Assembly: GCA_947503965.1 (NCBI GenBank)
Contig: CANNFU010000015.1
Span: forward strand, 1-56,450
Length of the DNA stretch: 56,450 bases
Origin: an uncultured Paracoccaceae bacterium
GTDB lineage: Bacteria > Pseudomonadota > Alphaproteobacteria > Rhodobacterales > Rhodobacteraceae
Direction: 5' to 3'
Part shown: in pieces, positions 16,640 to 24,674 of the stretch
Position numbering within the stretch: the stretch's first letter is position 1
Layout: every line of letters begins with the position of its first letter
Position numbers and translations under genes: made by a program
The notes under the pieces: model-generated
What the model was told of the DNA's origin: nothing
What the model saw: the letters and a program-made list of their open reading frames with translations, nothing else
Databases searched by the model: none

Positions 16640-16657
16640 TGTATCCAAGCGGATACA
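16640..16657. promoter_or_regulatory. Probable GntR operator TGTAT-N8-ATACA (copy 1)
   Basis: TGTATCCAAGCGGATACA is a near-perfect palindrome between the divergent tcuA-like and gntR genes. The same TGTAT-N8-ATACA spacing recurs at 19554-19571. Size and symmetry fit GntR/FCD operators. Confidence 0.7.
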
Positions 16658-16678
16658 ATTTTGGAAGCGAGTTTTGAA

Positions 16679-17326
16679 ATGCAGGTTGATCCGACCGATG
16701 TGTCGCAAGGCGGCGTCGCCTTTGCCAAGCTGATGAAAGCAATTGAGACCGGCCTCTACCAGCCGGGGGATCGGCTGCGCGAGGTTGAGATCGCCGAAAG
16801 ACTGTCGCTGTCCCGTACGCCCATCCGTGAAGCCTTGCGCCGTTTAGAAGCCGAAAACATCATCGAACATCGGCCCCGCGTCGGTGCCATTGTCCGTAAG
16901 CTCGGCCAGACCGAGGTGGTTGAGCTTTACGAAATGCGGCTGGTCTTGGAACGCACGGCGGCAGAGATGGCGGCCAAACACAGTGCCGAGGCAGAGATTG
17001 ATGCCCTTGTCGCCATAAACGATGACATCAGTCGGACATATGATGACCCCGCGCGTGCGGCAGCTATCAATCAAAAGTTCCATCACGCGATCTATCTTGC
17101 GGGGCGTAACCGCTTTTTACTGGACGCGGCACGGGCCATGAACAATGCCTTGCTGTTATTGGGACCAACCACATTGGCCGACGCGGACAGGATCGCCATG
17201 GTCGTTCATCAACACGGCCAGATCATCGACGCCATCAGCGCGGGCGACATCGAAGGCGCAGGCGCTGCGGCTGAGGCCCACCTGCAAACATCGCTGCGAT
17301 ATCGCCTGAAGGTCATGCGTGGATGA
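16679..17326 (+). CDS. GntR family transcriptional regulator, FCD subfamily
   Basis: A 215-residue regulator. The N-terminal winged HTH is clear (GDRLREVEIAERLSLSRTPI, then REALRRLEAENIIEHRPRVG). The helical FCD effector domain follows (YEMRLVLERTAAEMAAK, later FHHAIYLAGRNRFLL), including the Asp/His pattern that usually binds a metal with a carboxylate ligand. ATG at 16679 is preferred over an earlier in-frame codon at 16607 that would overlap the tcuA-like gene and the operator. Its stop overlaps the next start (ATGA). Probably a repressor of the tricarboxylate cluster released by a tri- or dicarboxylate. Confidence 0.9.
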   Translation: MQVDPTDVSQGGVAFAKLMKAIETGLYQPGDRLREVEIAERLSLSRTPIREALRRLEAENIIEHRPRVGAIVRKLGQTEVVELYEMRLVLERTAAEMAAKHSAEAEIDALVAINDDISRTYDDPARAAAINQKFHHAIYLAGRNRFLLDAARAMNNALLLLGPTTLADADRIAMVVHQHGQIIDAISAGDIEGAGAAAEAHLQTSLRYRLKVMRG

Positions 17327-18351
17327 GACAAATGGCGCTAACCCACGCGATTGCCGGGCTTGGCGTGCTGGTGTTTCATATCGCGAACCTGCCTTTGCCG
17401 TGGTTGCTGGGGCCAATCTTTGCCTGTCTCATTGCCGCGCTGTTGGGTGCGGAGATGAAAGGTATCTCGTTTTTGAACAACGCGATGCGTGCGATCTTGG
17501 GTGTGGCTGTGGGTGCGACGTTCACGACAGCATTGGTGGTCAGCATGGCAGGGTATTGGACAACGCTTTTGCTGGTGCCTGTCATGGTCTTCCTGATCGG
17601 ATTGGTCGGTGTTCCGTATTTCCAGAAGCTCTGGGGATTTGATTTCGCGACAAGCTACTATTCCGCGATGCCTGGTGGTTTGCAGGACATGCTGCTCTTT
17701 GGCGAGGAAGCTGGCGGTGATGTGCGGGCACTCTCCCTGATCCATGCAACCCGCGTGATGGTTATTGTCGTGGCACTCCCCTTCATCCTGAAAGGCTATT
17801 GGGGTGTTGATCTCAGCAACCCGCCGGGCGTGCCAGCCTCCACTCTGCCCGTGTCACAACTCTTGCTCATGCTCCTAGCCGGATTGGCCGGGTGGCAAAT
17901 TGCCAAAGCCGTCGGTCTTTTTGGCGCGTCCATTCTGGGGCCGATGATCTTGGCTGGACTGATGGCATTGGCGGGCATGTTACAGCACCGCCCACCCGCC
18001 GAGGCCATTTGGGCGGCGCAGTTTTACATCGGTATGACGGTCGGCACAAAATACGCTGGGGTCACTGGTGCAGAGGTGCGTCGCGACGTGGCAGCAGCAC
18101 TCGGGTTCTGCGTGATCCTCTCGGCTATTTCAGCGGGATTTGTAGAGGTCATCCATCTCTTTGCGCTCGCCCCGCCAATGGAGACGCTGTTGGCATTTGC
18201 ACCCGGCGGTCAGGCAGAGATGACCGTGCTCGCGCTGATTGCAGGGGCGGACATGGCCTTTGTCATCGCGCACCACGTCCTAAGGATCATGACCGTCATT
18301 GTGGGCGCGCCGATTGCCGCGCGGCTGTTCAGCCAGCCACCTCAGGATTGA
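17323..18351 (+). CDS. AbrB-type polytopic membrane protein
   Basis: A 342-residue membrane protein with about ten spans and the two-fold internal repeat of the family called AbrB or putative ammonia monooxygenase (PLPWLLGPIFACLIAALLGA in the first half; GASILGPMILAGLMALAGM in the second). The names are historical; it is neither a DNA-binding AbrB nor an oxygenase. It commonly sits next to tripartite tricarboxylate transporters. It is coupled to gntR by a 4-base overlap. A transport or export role for a cluster metabolite is plausible. Its 3' end overlaps the convergent dehydrogenase gene by 23 bases. Confidence 0.8.
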   Translation: MRQMALTHAIAGLGVLVFHIANLPLPWLLGPIFACLIAALLGAEMKGISFLNNAMRAILGVAVGATFTTALVVSMAGYWTTLLLVPVMVFLIGLVGVPYFQKLWGFDFATSYYSAMPGGLQDMLLFGEEAGGDVRALSLIHATRVMVIVVALPFILKGYWGVDLSNPPGVPASTLPVSQLLLMLLAGLAGWQIAKAVGLFGASILGPMILAGLMALAGMLQHRPPAEAIWAAQFYIGMTVGTKYAGVTGAEVRRDVAAALGFCVILSAISAGFVEVIHLFALAPPMETLLAFAPGGQAEMTVLALIAGADMAFVIAHHVLRIMTVIVGAPIAARLFSQPPQD

Positions 18352-19297
18352 TAACATGCATCGGTGAACCCGCCGCATAGGCGTTGATCTGGTCAAAAAT
18401 ATCACTGAATTGCAGATCAAACTCGTCTTCTGTCACATATCCGATATGAGGTGTGGGCAGGACGTTGGGGTGGGTCAACAAGATATTGGCGGTATCCCGC
18501 ATCGGCTCATTATCGAACACATCGACCGCCGCATGGATGCGCCCCTTCGCGATCTCAGCCTCCAGAACGCCCGGCGCAATCAGGCCGGACCGAGAAGTGT
18601 TCACTAACAAACTGCGTGGGGCCATCGCTGCGAGATCCTGGGAGGTGATGATACCCCGCGTGGCAGGTTTCAGACGGACGTGCAGGCTCACGATGTCAGA
18701 AGTTGCAAAGAACGCTTCGCGACTGTCGGCCACTTTGCGACCATCAGCTAGCGCCCGCGCCCGTCCATCGTCCGACGCCCACCATTGCACTTTCATGCCA
18801 ATCGCTTCGACATAGCCCGCAACCGCCTGCGCGATCCGCCCATACCCAAAAAGGCCAAGCGTGCGCCCGCGTAACGTGCGCCCGACGCCTGCCTGCCAAT
18901 CCCCCACTTTGATCGAAGCCATCTGCTGCGGGATCTGACGGTAGCTGGCAAGGATCAACGCAAGCGTCATTTCTGCCGCCGCATAAGAGGGCGTGTCGCT
19001 GTGCATGTTGGAACACAGCATGACCCCATTCTCGGTGCAGGCTGGCACGTCAACATGCGGGTAAACACTGCGCTGGCTGATCAGTTTGAGGTGCGGCACA
19101 CGCCCCAGTAATTCTGCCCCGATCTTGGTGCGTTCACGAAACAACACCAACGCGTCCGCTTCCTTGATGCGCGCGGCAAGCCTCACAGGGTTGGGTTCGT
19201 GATCCGTCCAGACGGTAACGTCATGATCATCCAATTTCTCGAAGCAGGGGAGCCCGCGCAGCGTGTCAAACCAATCGTCGAGGATATGGACCTTCAC
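18329..19297 (-). CDS. D-isomer-specific 2-hydroxyacid dehydrogenase
   Basis: A 322-residue NAD(P)-dependent dehydrogenase. The Rossmann motif is GLFGYGRIAQAVAGYVEAIG. The catalytic triad is visible: Arg in LLVNTSRSGLI, Glu in VDVFDNEPM, His in LPTPHIGYV. SerA-like in fold but lacking the ACT regulatory domain. It is the last gene of the minus-strand run after a 79-residue gene, which it overlaps by four bases, and probably reduces or oxidises a 2-hydroxy/2-oxo acid derived from the imported carboxylate. Confidence 0.88.
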   Translation of the reverse strand: MKVHILDDWFDTLRGLPCFEKLDDHDVTVWTDHEPNPVRLAARIKEADALVLFRERTKIGAELLGRVPHLKLISQRSVYPHVDVPACTENGVMLCSNMHSDTPSYAAAEMTLALILASYRQIPQQMASIKVGDWQAGVGRTLRGRTLGLFGYGRIAQAVAGYVEAIGMKVQWWASDDGRARALADGRKVADSREAFFATSDIVSLHVRLKPATRGIITSQDLAAMAPRSLLVNTSRSGLIAPGVLEAEIAKGRIHAAVDVFDNEPMRDTANILLTHPNVLPTPHIGYVTEDEFDLQFSDIFDQINAYAAGSPMHVINPEVAG

Positions 19298-19533
19298 CGG
19301 CTTTCAACCCCGGCACCTGCATCTGGCGTTCGCGGCGTGGGTACAAAAACGTCCTTGTCCAATGCATCAAGGGCGTCATTGATGCGGCTGCGTTCGCCGA
19401 TCAGGTGATTGAACTGCGCATCACACCCGGAAATTGGCGTCGGATACTGACGGATTTCCAGGCTCAACTCGGACTTAGCCTGCTGCAATTCCGTTCGCGC
19501 GAGCAACAGGCATTCAGTGTAAGATTCCGTCAT
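19294..19533 (-). CDS. Small helical protein coupled to the hydroxyacid dehydrogenase
   Basis: A 79-residue protein (MTESYTECLLLARTELQQAK) with no signal peptide or membrane span. The first half is predicted helical; the tail is Pro-rich. It overlaps the dehydrogenase start by four bases, so both are expressed together. A candidate GntR operator (19554-19571) lies about 20 bases before its start, which suggests a second promoter of the cluster here. Family not recognised. Confidence 0.6.
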   Translation of the reverse strand: MTESYTECLLLARTELQQAKSELSLEIRQYPTPISGCDAQFNHLIGERSRINDALDALDKDVFVPTPRTPDAGAGVESR

Positions 19534-19553
19534 AGCGATCTCTACTCAATAAA

Positions 19554-19571
19554 TGTATACTATTGCATACA
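19554..19571. promoter_or_regulatory. Probable GntR operator TGTAT-N8-ATACA (copy 2)
   Basis: TGTATACTATTGCATACA keeps the same half-sites and 8-base spacer as the site beside gntR (16640-16657). It lies between the prpF-like stop and the 79-residue gene, where it could control an internal promoter for the last two genes. Confidence 0.65.
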
Positions 19572-19588
19572 GCAATGGCTGTTTCGTT

Positions 19589-20680
19589 TCAACCGTACTC
19601 CAAAACACCGCGAGGGATCATAACCTCCCCCCGCGCAAGCAATCTTGCCGTCCGGACCAGTCCGGCCGAGCGCAAATCGATCCCTTCCTCCGTCAGGTCG
19701 TAATCGACAAGCACATCAATCTGGCCGGACGCATGTTCCAACGTCACCGTCGCGGGTCGCACATTGGACCGCACCGCCATGCCGTCCGCCACGGTACCGG
19801 GCGTCAGCACACAGGATGCTAGGCATTGCGCACCGGTCACCGCCATTGTCGGATGGGCCTTCCACGGCATGAAATACAGCGCAGCGATTGTGCCCCCGTC
19901 TTTCGCGGGTGCCAAAAGCCCGAACTTGGGCGTGACAGAGGACGCCACATCCGTAATGCCCATGGCCTCTCCCGCCTGAATGCGCACGGCCTCCATCGCC
20001 GCAAAGAAATCCGCGTTGTCGTTCAAGGCCTCAGCAATTTCATAACCCGACAGGCCGAAAGCAGAGGCCTTTGCAATCACCATCGGCATGGCGACGTCCA
20101 TGCAGGTGACCTCAATGCCATCAAACGTGTCAATTAAGTTGTTCGTTGGCAAAAACGCACCCGTCGCCCCGCCAATTGTATCCATAAACTGCAATGCAAC
20201 GGGGGCGGCTGTGCCTGGCACACCGTCAATTGCGGCATTGCCGTCATAGGCCAAGTTTCCATCTGGTGTCTGCACCGTCGCGATGACCCGCGCCCCCGTA
20301 TTCACAGCACGGATGTTCACGGTCGTCTCGCCACCCTTTGCCGCGATCAACCCCATCTCGATTGCAGCAGGGCCAACGCCTGACAGGATGTTGCCGCAGG
20401 TCGGTTTGAAGTCGACGGATCTGTCTTCCACGCTGACCTGCGCGAAGAAATAATCGATGTCCGCCCAATCATCATCGGACTTCGACAACATCGCGACTTT
20501 GGTCGTGACCGCATTGCCGCCCCCGATCCCATCAATATTCAATGGATGACCAGAGCCGACCATGGCGATCAGGACCTGCGCCAGTGTCTCTGGGTCTTCG
20601 GGCAGATCAGCACGGTTCAGGTATGGTCCACGAGACGTTCCACCGCGCATGAAAAGGAATGGGATCGCAGTCTGGGTCAT
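19589..20680 (-). CDS. PrpF-family isomerase (4-oxalomesaconate tautomerase-like)
   Basis: A 363-residue protein of the PrpF/GalD/LigU family, cofactor-free isomerases with a diaminopimelate-epimerase fold that shift double bonds in unsaturated tri- and dicarboxylates such as aconitate or oxalomesaconate. FLFMRGGTSRGPYL at the N-terminus, GGGNAVTTKVAML, and FKPTCGNILSGVGP (with the conserved Cys) are typical. Its start overlaps the tctAB stop by four bases. In the cluster it could interconvert cis- and trans-aconitate or a related acid formed by the TcuA-like enzyme. Confidence 0.88.
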   Translation of the reverse strand: MTQTAIPFLFMRGGTSRGPYLNRADLPEDPETLAQVLIAMVGSGHPLNIDGIGGGNAVTTKVAMLSKSDDDWADIDYFFAQVSVEDRSVDFKPTCGNILSGVGPAAIEMGLIAAKGGETTVNIRAVNTGARVIATVQTPDGNLAYDGNAAIDGVPGTAAPVALQFMDTIGGATGAFLPTNNLIDTFDGIEVTCMDVAMPMVIAKASAFGLSGYEIAEALNDNADFFAAMEAVRIQAGEAMGITDVASSVTPKFGLLAPAKDGGTIAALYFMPWKAHPTMAVTGAQCLASCVLTPGTVADGMAVRSNVRPATVTLEHASGQIDVLVDYDLTEEGIDLRSAGLVRTARLLARGEVMIPRGVLEYG

Positions 20681-22704
20681 GTCAGGGGCCAGGGCAAATC
20701 AAAGTAGGCTTGCAGCAGTCCCGGTGGAAAGTCCCGGTTCAAGGTCCACGCCATGGCGCAGATGAAAGCGATACCAACGGCAGTATAAATCGCGGCATAG
20801 CCCCAGCTTTTGCCTGCGCGCAAACGGATGAAAAGCAACAAGAAGCCTGCCAGTGCAAGTATGAATCCGACCAGTGCGGATGCGACCAGCAGGCTTGCGA
20901 ACCAGCCCAAGGTTGCCCAAAGCCCGTGAACATTATCATCGGCGCCCTCTGCTTCGCGATCCGCAAAAATCGCCGACGTCTCGTCCGCGCGCATCATTTG
21001 CACCAGCAGCAAAGCGCAACCAATCAGGGCAACCGTCGCCACAAACACAGGGAACACACGGTCCATGCGGGCAAAGTCAGGAATGATGGCCGCATTCCAA
21101 TATGTCAGCGCGATATAGGCTGTGATAGCCAGCAAGAATACGACAGGCGCACGTTTGCTGCCAGCTGCAACCGTACCTTCCGCCTGAATGTTCTTGGCTT
21201 GGCGCAGGCCAATCACGACAGAAAGCAGGGTGATGATGATCAGCACGATCACGATGGGGCTGAAGATGTAGTCAATCCCTTCCTCAAACCCACGCCGGAA
21301 CCTCGATGCACCAATCTGATAGGCTTGGTTGGTGTAACGCTCCGCTGGGGCGGCCAGCACGAAACCGATCAGGAACGCAGGTCGTGACCAGTCAAACCGC
21401 CGCATCAGGATGCCAAGTAAGCCAATGCCGAACAGGGCCACAAGGTCCCAGATTTCCTGCCGTGACTGGAAGGCGGCAAAAGCAATGATCATAAACAGGA
21501 AGGGTGCCAGCAGCGCGAACCGGATCTCGGTCAGCTTGGCAATCCCGCCGGAGGCCGCGATGCAGATGATCGTGCCCGCGACGTTCGCCAGCGCCAACAG
21601 CCAGACAATTGCATAGGTGAAATCGAGGTTGTTCTTGAGCATCGACGGGCCGACCTCAATCGATCCGGTGCCCAGCAAGGCCACGGCCGAGATGAAAATC
21701 GCCATGGAGCCGGAGCCGGGGATACCAAACAGCAACGTCGGCACGAGACCACCACCTTCTTTGGCATTGTTTGAGCTCTCCGGCCCGATGACGCCCCGCA
21801 CATCGCCCGATCCAAAGCCGGATTTGTCCTTGGCCGTCTGCACTGTGTGCCCGTAAGCGATCCAGTCGACGACCGAGCCGCCAAGTCCGGGGATGACCCC
21901 GACGACCACACCGATGAGCGAACAACGAACGGACAGCCACTTATTGGCCCACCAGTCTTTGACGCCTGCAGCCCAGCCACCACCCAAGGGCGCGCGGTCC
22001 GAGATCGCCTTGTCACGGCGCAACAAGGCGACAATTTCGGGAATGGCAAAGATGCCGAGACCCACGATGACCAGTTTCAGCCCGTCCACCAGATAGGGCA
22101 TGTCATAGGTCGACATCCGCAAAGCTCCGGAGCTCGCACCTTCACCGATAGTGCCCACAAGGATGCCAAGACAGGCGGCGACCAACCCCTTAAGCGCGAC
22201 GCGACCCGCAAGAATGCCCACCATCGACAGACCAAATATCGTAATCATCAGCAGTTCCGGTGTTTGGAACAGCAGCACAATGGGACGTGCGGCAAGAATG
22301 AAGACGGTCAGGAACGCGGCGCCCACGAGGCCGCCAAACAAAGACGACGCAAAAGCGGCGGATAAAGCACGCGCCGCCTGGCCCTTTTTGGCCATCGGAA
22401 AACCGTCCAAGACTGTGGCCTGTGATGCCGATGATCCGGGAATACCCATGAGCACAGAGGCAAAGGTGTCGGAGGTCGGAACCACGGCCACCATGCCAAC
22501 CATCAGGGCCAATCCGGTGACAGGCTCCATCCCGAACATGAATGGCAAAAGAAGGGACAGGCCAGCAATTCCGCCAAGTCCGGGAAAGACGCCGATGCAC
22601 AGCCCCATAACAACGCCAAGGATCAGATAACCGATCACATGCGGCTGTAGGATCATTGCAAATGCGTCGCTTAACGCAGGCAATGCTGTTGCAAATACCT
22701 CCAT
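20677..22704 (-). CDS. Fused TctA-TctB tripartite tricarboxylate transporter permease
   Basis: A 675-residue membrane protein. Residues about 1-500 are TctA, the large permease with 12 or so spans (GLCIGVFPGLGGIAGLSLLL, VLMGIPGSSASQATVLDGFP, LVPTLLFGIPGSGSMAIFIS). Residues about 515-675 contain four further spans resembling TctB (AYIALTYWNAAIIPDF, GWFASLLVASALVGFILALA). TctA and TctB are usually separate genes, so this is a natural fusion. It works with the TctC binding protein encoded just upstream and is driven by ion gradients. GGGGGA precedes the ATG. Coupled to the prpF-like gene by a 4-base overlap. Confidence 0.92.
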   Translation of the reverse strand: MEVFATALPALSDAFAMILQPHVIGYLILGVVMGLCIGVFPGLGGIAGLSLLLPFMFGMEPVTGLALMVGMVAVVPTSDTFASVLMGIPGSSASQATVLDGFPMAKKGQAARALSAAFASSLFGGLVGAAFLTVFILAARPIVLLFQTPELLMITIFGLSMVGILAGRVALKGLVAACLGILVGTIGEGASSGALRMSTYDMPYLVDGLKLVIVGLGIFAIPEIVALLRRDKAISDRAPLGGGWAAGVKDWWANKWLSVRCSLIGVVVGVIPGLGGSVVDWIAYGHTVQTAKDKSGFGSGDVRGVIGPESSNNAKEGGGLVPTLLFGIPGSGSMAIFISAVALLGTGSIEVGPSMLKNNLDFTYAIVWLLALANVAGTIICIAASGGIAKLTEIRFALLAPFLFMIIAFAAFQSRQEIWDLVALFGIGLLGILMRRFDWSRPAFLIGFVLAAPAERYTNQAYQIGASRFRRGFEEGIDYIFSPIVIVLIIITLLSVVIGLRQAKNIQAEGTVAAGSKRAPVVFLLAITAYIALTYWNAAIIPDFARMDRVFPVFVATVALIGCALLLVQMMRADETSAIFADREAEGADDNVHGLWATLGWFASLLVASALVGFILALAGFLLLFIRLRAGKSWGYAAIYTAVGIAFICAMAWTLNRDFPPGLLQAYFDLPWPLT

Positions 22705-22726
22705 GACGTCCCCCGTCGTTATGTGC

Positions 22727-22767
22727 TGGAAAGAAGAAACCCCACCCGCCGGTCAGCGGATGGGGTT
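22727..22767 (-). terminator. Intrinsic terminator/attenuator between tctC and tctAB
   Basis: On the minus strand AACCCCA (22767-22761) pairs with TGGGGTT (22744-22738), with inner CCGC/GCGG pairing, followed by TTTCTTCTTTCC. It lies between the TctC stop and the TctAB start, where partial termination would give more binding protein than permease, a common arrangement for binding-protein transporters. Confidence 0.75.
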
Positions 22768-22777
22768 GACCCTGTGG

Positions 22778-23869
22778 TTACTGAAGAACGACGCCGTAGC
22801 GGTCGCTCAGCCACTTGATCACAAAGTCTTTGGCTTCTTGTGGGACATCTGTCGCACTCGCCATCGCGGTCTGTGCCGCATCACCGGTCAGCTGCGGGTA
22901 AACACCAAGGCGCGCTTTGCTGATCTCAGCGAAATCGTCCCGCTCTTGAATGGCTGCAAAGGCCTCGGTGAAAGTAGCGATTGCATTGTCAGGCGCACCT
23001 GCGGGCAGGAAGACCATTTTTTGGGCAGGGAAACCTGCGACAAAGAACGCTTTCCATGCATCCCACTGTTCGCCAGATGTTTCACAACCCTCAGTGGCTT
23101 CGCAGACTTCTTTGAACGTTGGCATGTCAGGGAAGGTTGGATCGCGTACGATGTTGCCGTCAGCGTCCAGTGCCCCGAATGAGAACCAGGGCGCGGCTGT
23201 GCCGGCCTCAACAAGAGGTGTCACGCCAGAAAGGAAGCTGGACGAGGTCTGATAGTCGATGTTGGCTTCGCCGCGCTCAAACATCAGACGACCATCACCA
23301 CGGCCTTCGATGCCGAACACAGGCTCAACCTGAAGTCCCAGCATTTCCCATGCCAAAAGCGGCACAAGGTCCAGACGGGTCGCCCCCTGCGAACCATAGA
23401 TAAAGTCTTCGCCTTTCAGCGCAGAGGCATCGCCACCGTCGCCCAATTGCGCGGACAGTTCAGGTGGAAGATAGGCCACACCGCCTGTGCCAGAGGCCAG
23501 AACGACGTTCCAATCGCTATACTCGTAGCGCACACGCGGATCACTCAGCAGGTATGGAAACTGTGTAGAGCCGGACGAACCAAAGATGGTCGTGCCGTCT
23601 TCATATTCCATTTCCTGAAACGCGTTCGCGCCCTTTGTGGATCCCGCGCCAGGGTTAAACGTCACGACAACGGTTGGGTTGCCTGGCAGGGCTTCGGACA
23701 GCAACGGGGCGTAGAAGTTGGCCCATTTGGCCGAACCGCCGGTTTCAGAGAACGGGATGATCCATTCGACAGTCTTGCCGGACAGATCGATTTGGTGACC
23801 ATCCGCAACGGACTGCGTTGCCACCAGCGCGGATGTGAGCGCGAGCGCTCCCAGTGTTTTCTTCAGCAT
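22778..23869 (-). CDS. TctC-like periplasmic tricarboxylate-binding protein
   Basis: A 363-residue extracytoplasmic binding protein of the TctC/Bug family. ATG at 23869 has GGGAGG upstream and gives a signal peptide (MLKKTLGALALTSALVATQS, cleavage near VADG). VEWIIPFSETGGSAKWANFY and NPTVVVTFNPGAGSTKGANA correspond to the family's ligand-loop regions. First gene of the transporter run and divergent from tctD, so probably activated by TctD. Substrate likely a tri- or dicarboxylate. Confidence 0.92.
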   Translation of the reverse strand: MLKKTLGALALTSALVATQSVADGHQIDLSGKTVEWIIPFSETGGSAKWANFYAPLLSEALPGNPTVVVTFNPGAGSTKGANAFQEMEYEDGTTIFGSSGSTQFPYLLSDPRVRYEYSDWNVVLASGTGGVAYLPPELSAQLGDGGDASALKGEDFIYGSQGATRLDLVPLLAWEMLGLQVEPVFGIEGRGDGRLMFERGEANIDYQTSSSFLSGVTPLVEAGTAAPWFSFGALDADGNIVRDPTFPDMPTFKEVCEATEGCETSGEQWDAWKAFFVAGFPAQKMVFLPAGAPDNAIATFTEAFAAIQERDDFAEISKARLGVYPQLTGDAAQTAMASATDVPQEAKDFVIKWLSDRYGVVLQ

Positions 23870-24005
23870 TTGTTTTCCTCCCAGAAGGACCAATTTGGCC
23901 CCAAAATACAGAATCAGAAGGCCTCCTCGCCTTCTTGATGATGCGATCTTGCAGTGGCATCCTTGCGTGAACCTTGCATCGCCGACTTAATCTGAAAGGC
24001 AGCCC

Positions 24006-24674
24006 GTGCGGATCCTCGTTGTCGAAGACAATATCTCTGTTGCCAAAGGCATCCGCTACTACTTGCGGGACACAGGCCATGCGGTCGACACGCTACACAA
24101 CGGGGCCCAGGCCGATGACCTTCTGCAAGGCGAAGACTTTGATATCGTCGTCCTCGACATCAACCTGCCCGATATGGACGGACTCACGATCCTGCGACGC
24201 ATGCGGGCGCGCAGCGACCAACGCCCGGTGCTACTGCTAACCGCGCAGTCCGAGACAGATGACAAGATTACCGGGTTGGATGCCGGGGCCGATGACTACC
24301 TCAGCAAACCCTTTGAGATGGAGGAATTCGGGGCCCGCATTCGCGCGCTGTCGCGGCGGGTGGTTGAAAAACCCAAACAGGTGAGGTCGATCGGGAACAT
24401 CCAATTTGATCAAACCGCGCGGATGGTCATGGGGCCCGATGGGCCGCTTGATATTCCACGCCGCGAGGTCGCTGTGTTCGAGCGGTTGTTGCTGGCAGAC
24501 GGGCGCATCGTGTCCAAACAGGCGCTGCTGGATAGCCTGTATGGCACAGGCACAGATGTCGATGAACCGGTGGTCGAGGTCTATGTCTCGCGCCTACGCA
24601 AACGGCTGCGTCCGTTCGGTGTGGTGATCAACGTTAAGCGCGGGCTTGGCTACATGCTACAGGGTGAGGCATGA
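24006..24674 (+). CDS. TctD-like response regulator (OmpR family)
   Basis: A 222-residue regulator. The receiver domain has the acidic pair (VVEDN), phospho-acceptor Asp51 (IVVLDINLPDMDG) and Lys101 (YLSKPFE). An OmpR winged helix follows (DEPVVEVYVSRLRKRL, VKRGLGYML). The GTG start at 24006 aligns with the family N-terminus. Coupled to the kinase gene by ATGA overlap and divergent from tctC, the classic arrangement for activating a tricarboxylate transporter when its substrate is present. Confidence 0.92.
   Translation: MRILVVEDNISVAKGIRYYLRDTGHAVDTLHNGAQADDLLQGEDFDIVVLDINLPDMDGLTILRRMRARSDQRPVLLLTAQSETDDKITGLDAGADDYLSKPFEMEEFGARIRALSRRVVEKPKQVRSIGNIQFDQTARMVMGPDGPLDIPRREVAVFERLLLADGRIVSKQALLDSLYGTGTDVDEPVVEVYVSRLRKRLRPFGVVINVKRGLGYMLQGEA

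Noticed and set aside
17323..18351. Reading the AbrB-named protein as a DNA-binding regulator or ammonia monooxygenase
   Set aside because: About ten membrane spans and no SpoVT/AbrB DNA-binding domain; the family name is misleading.
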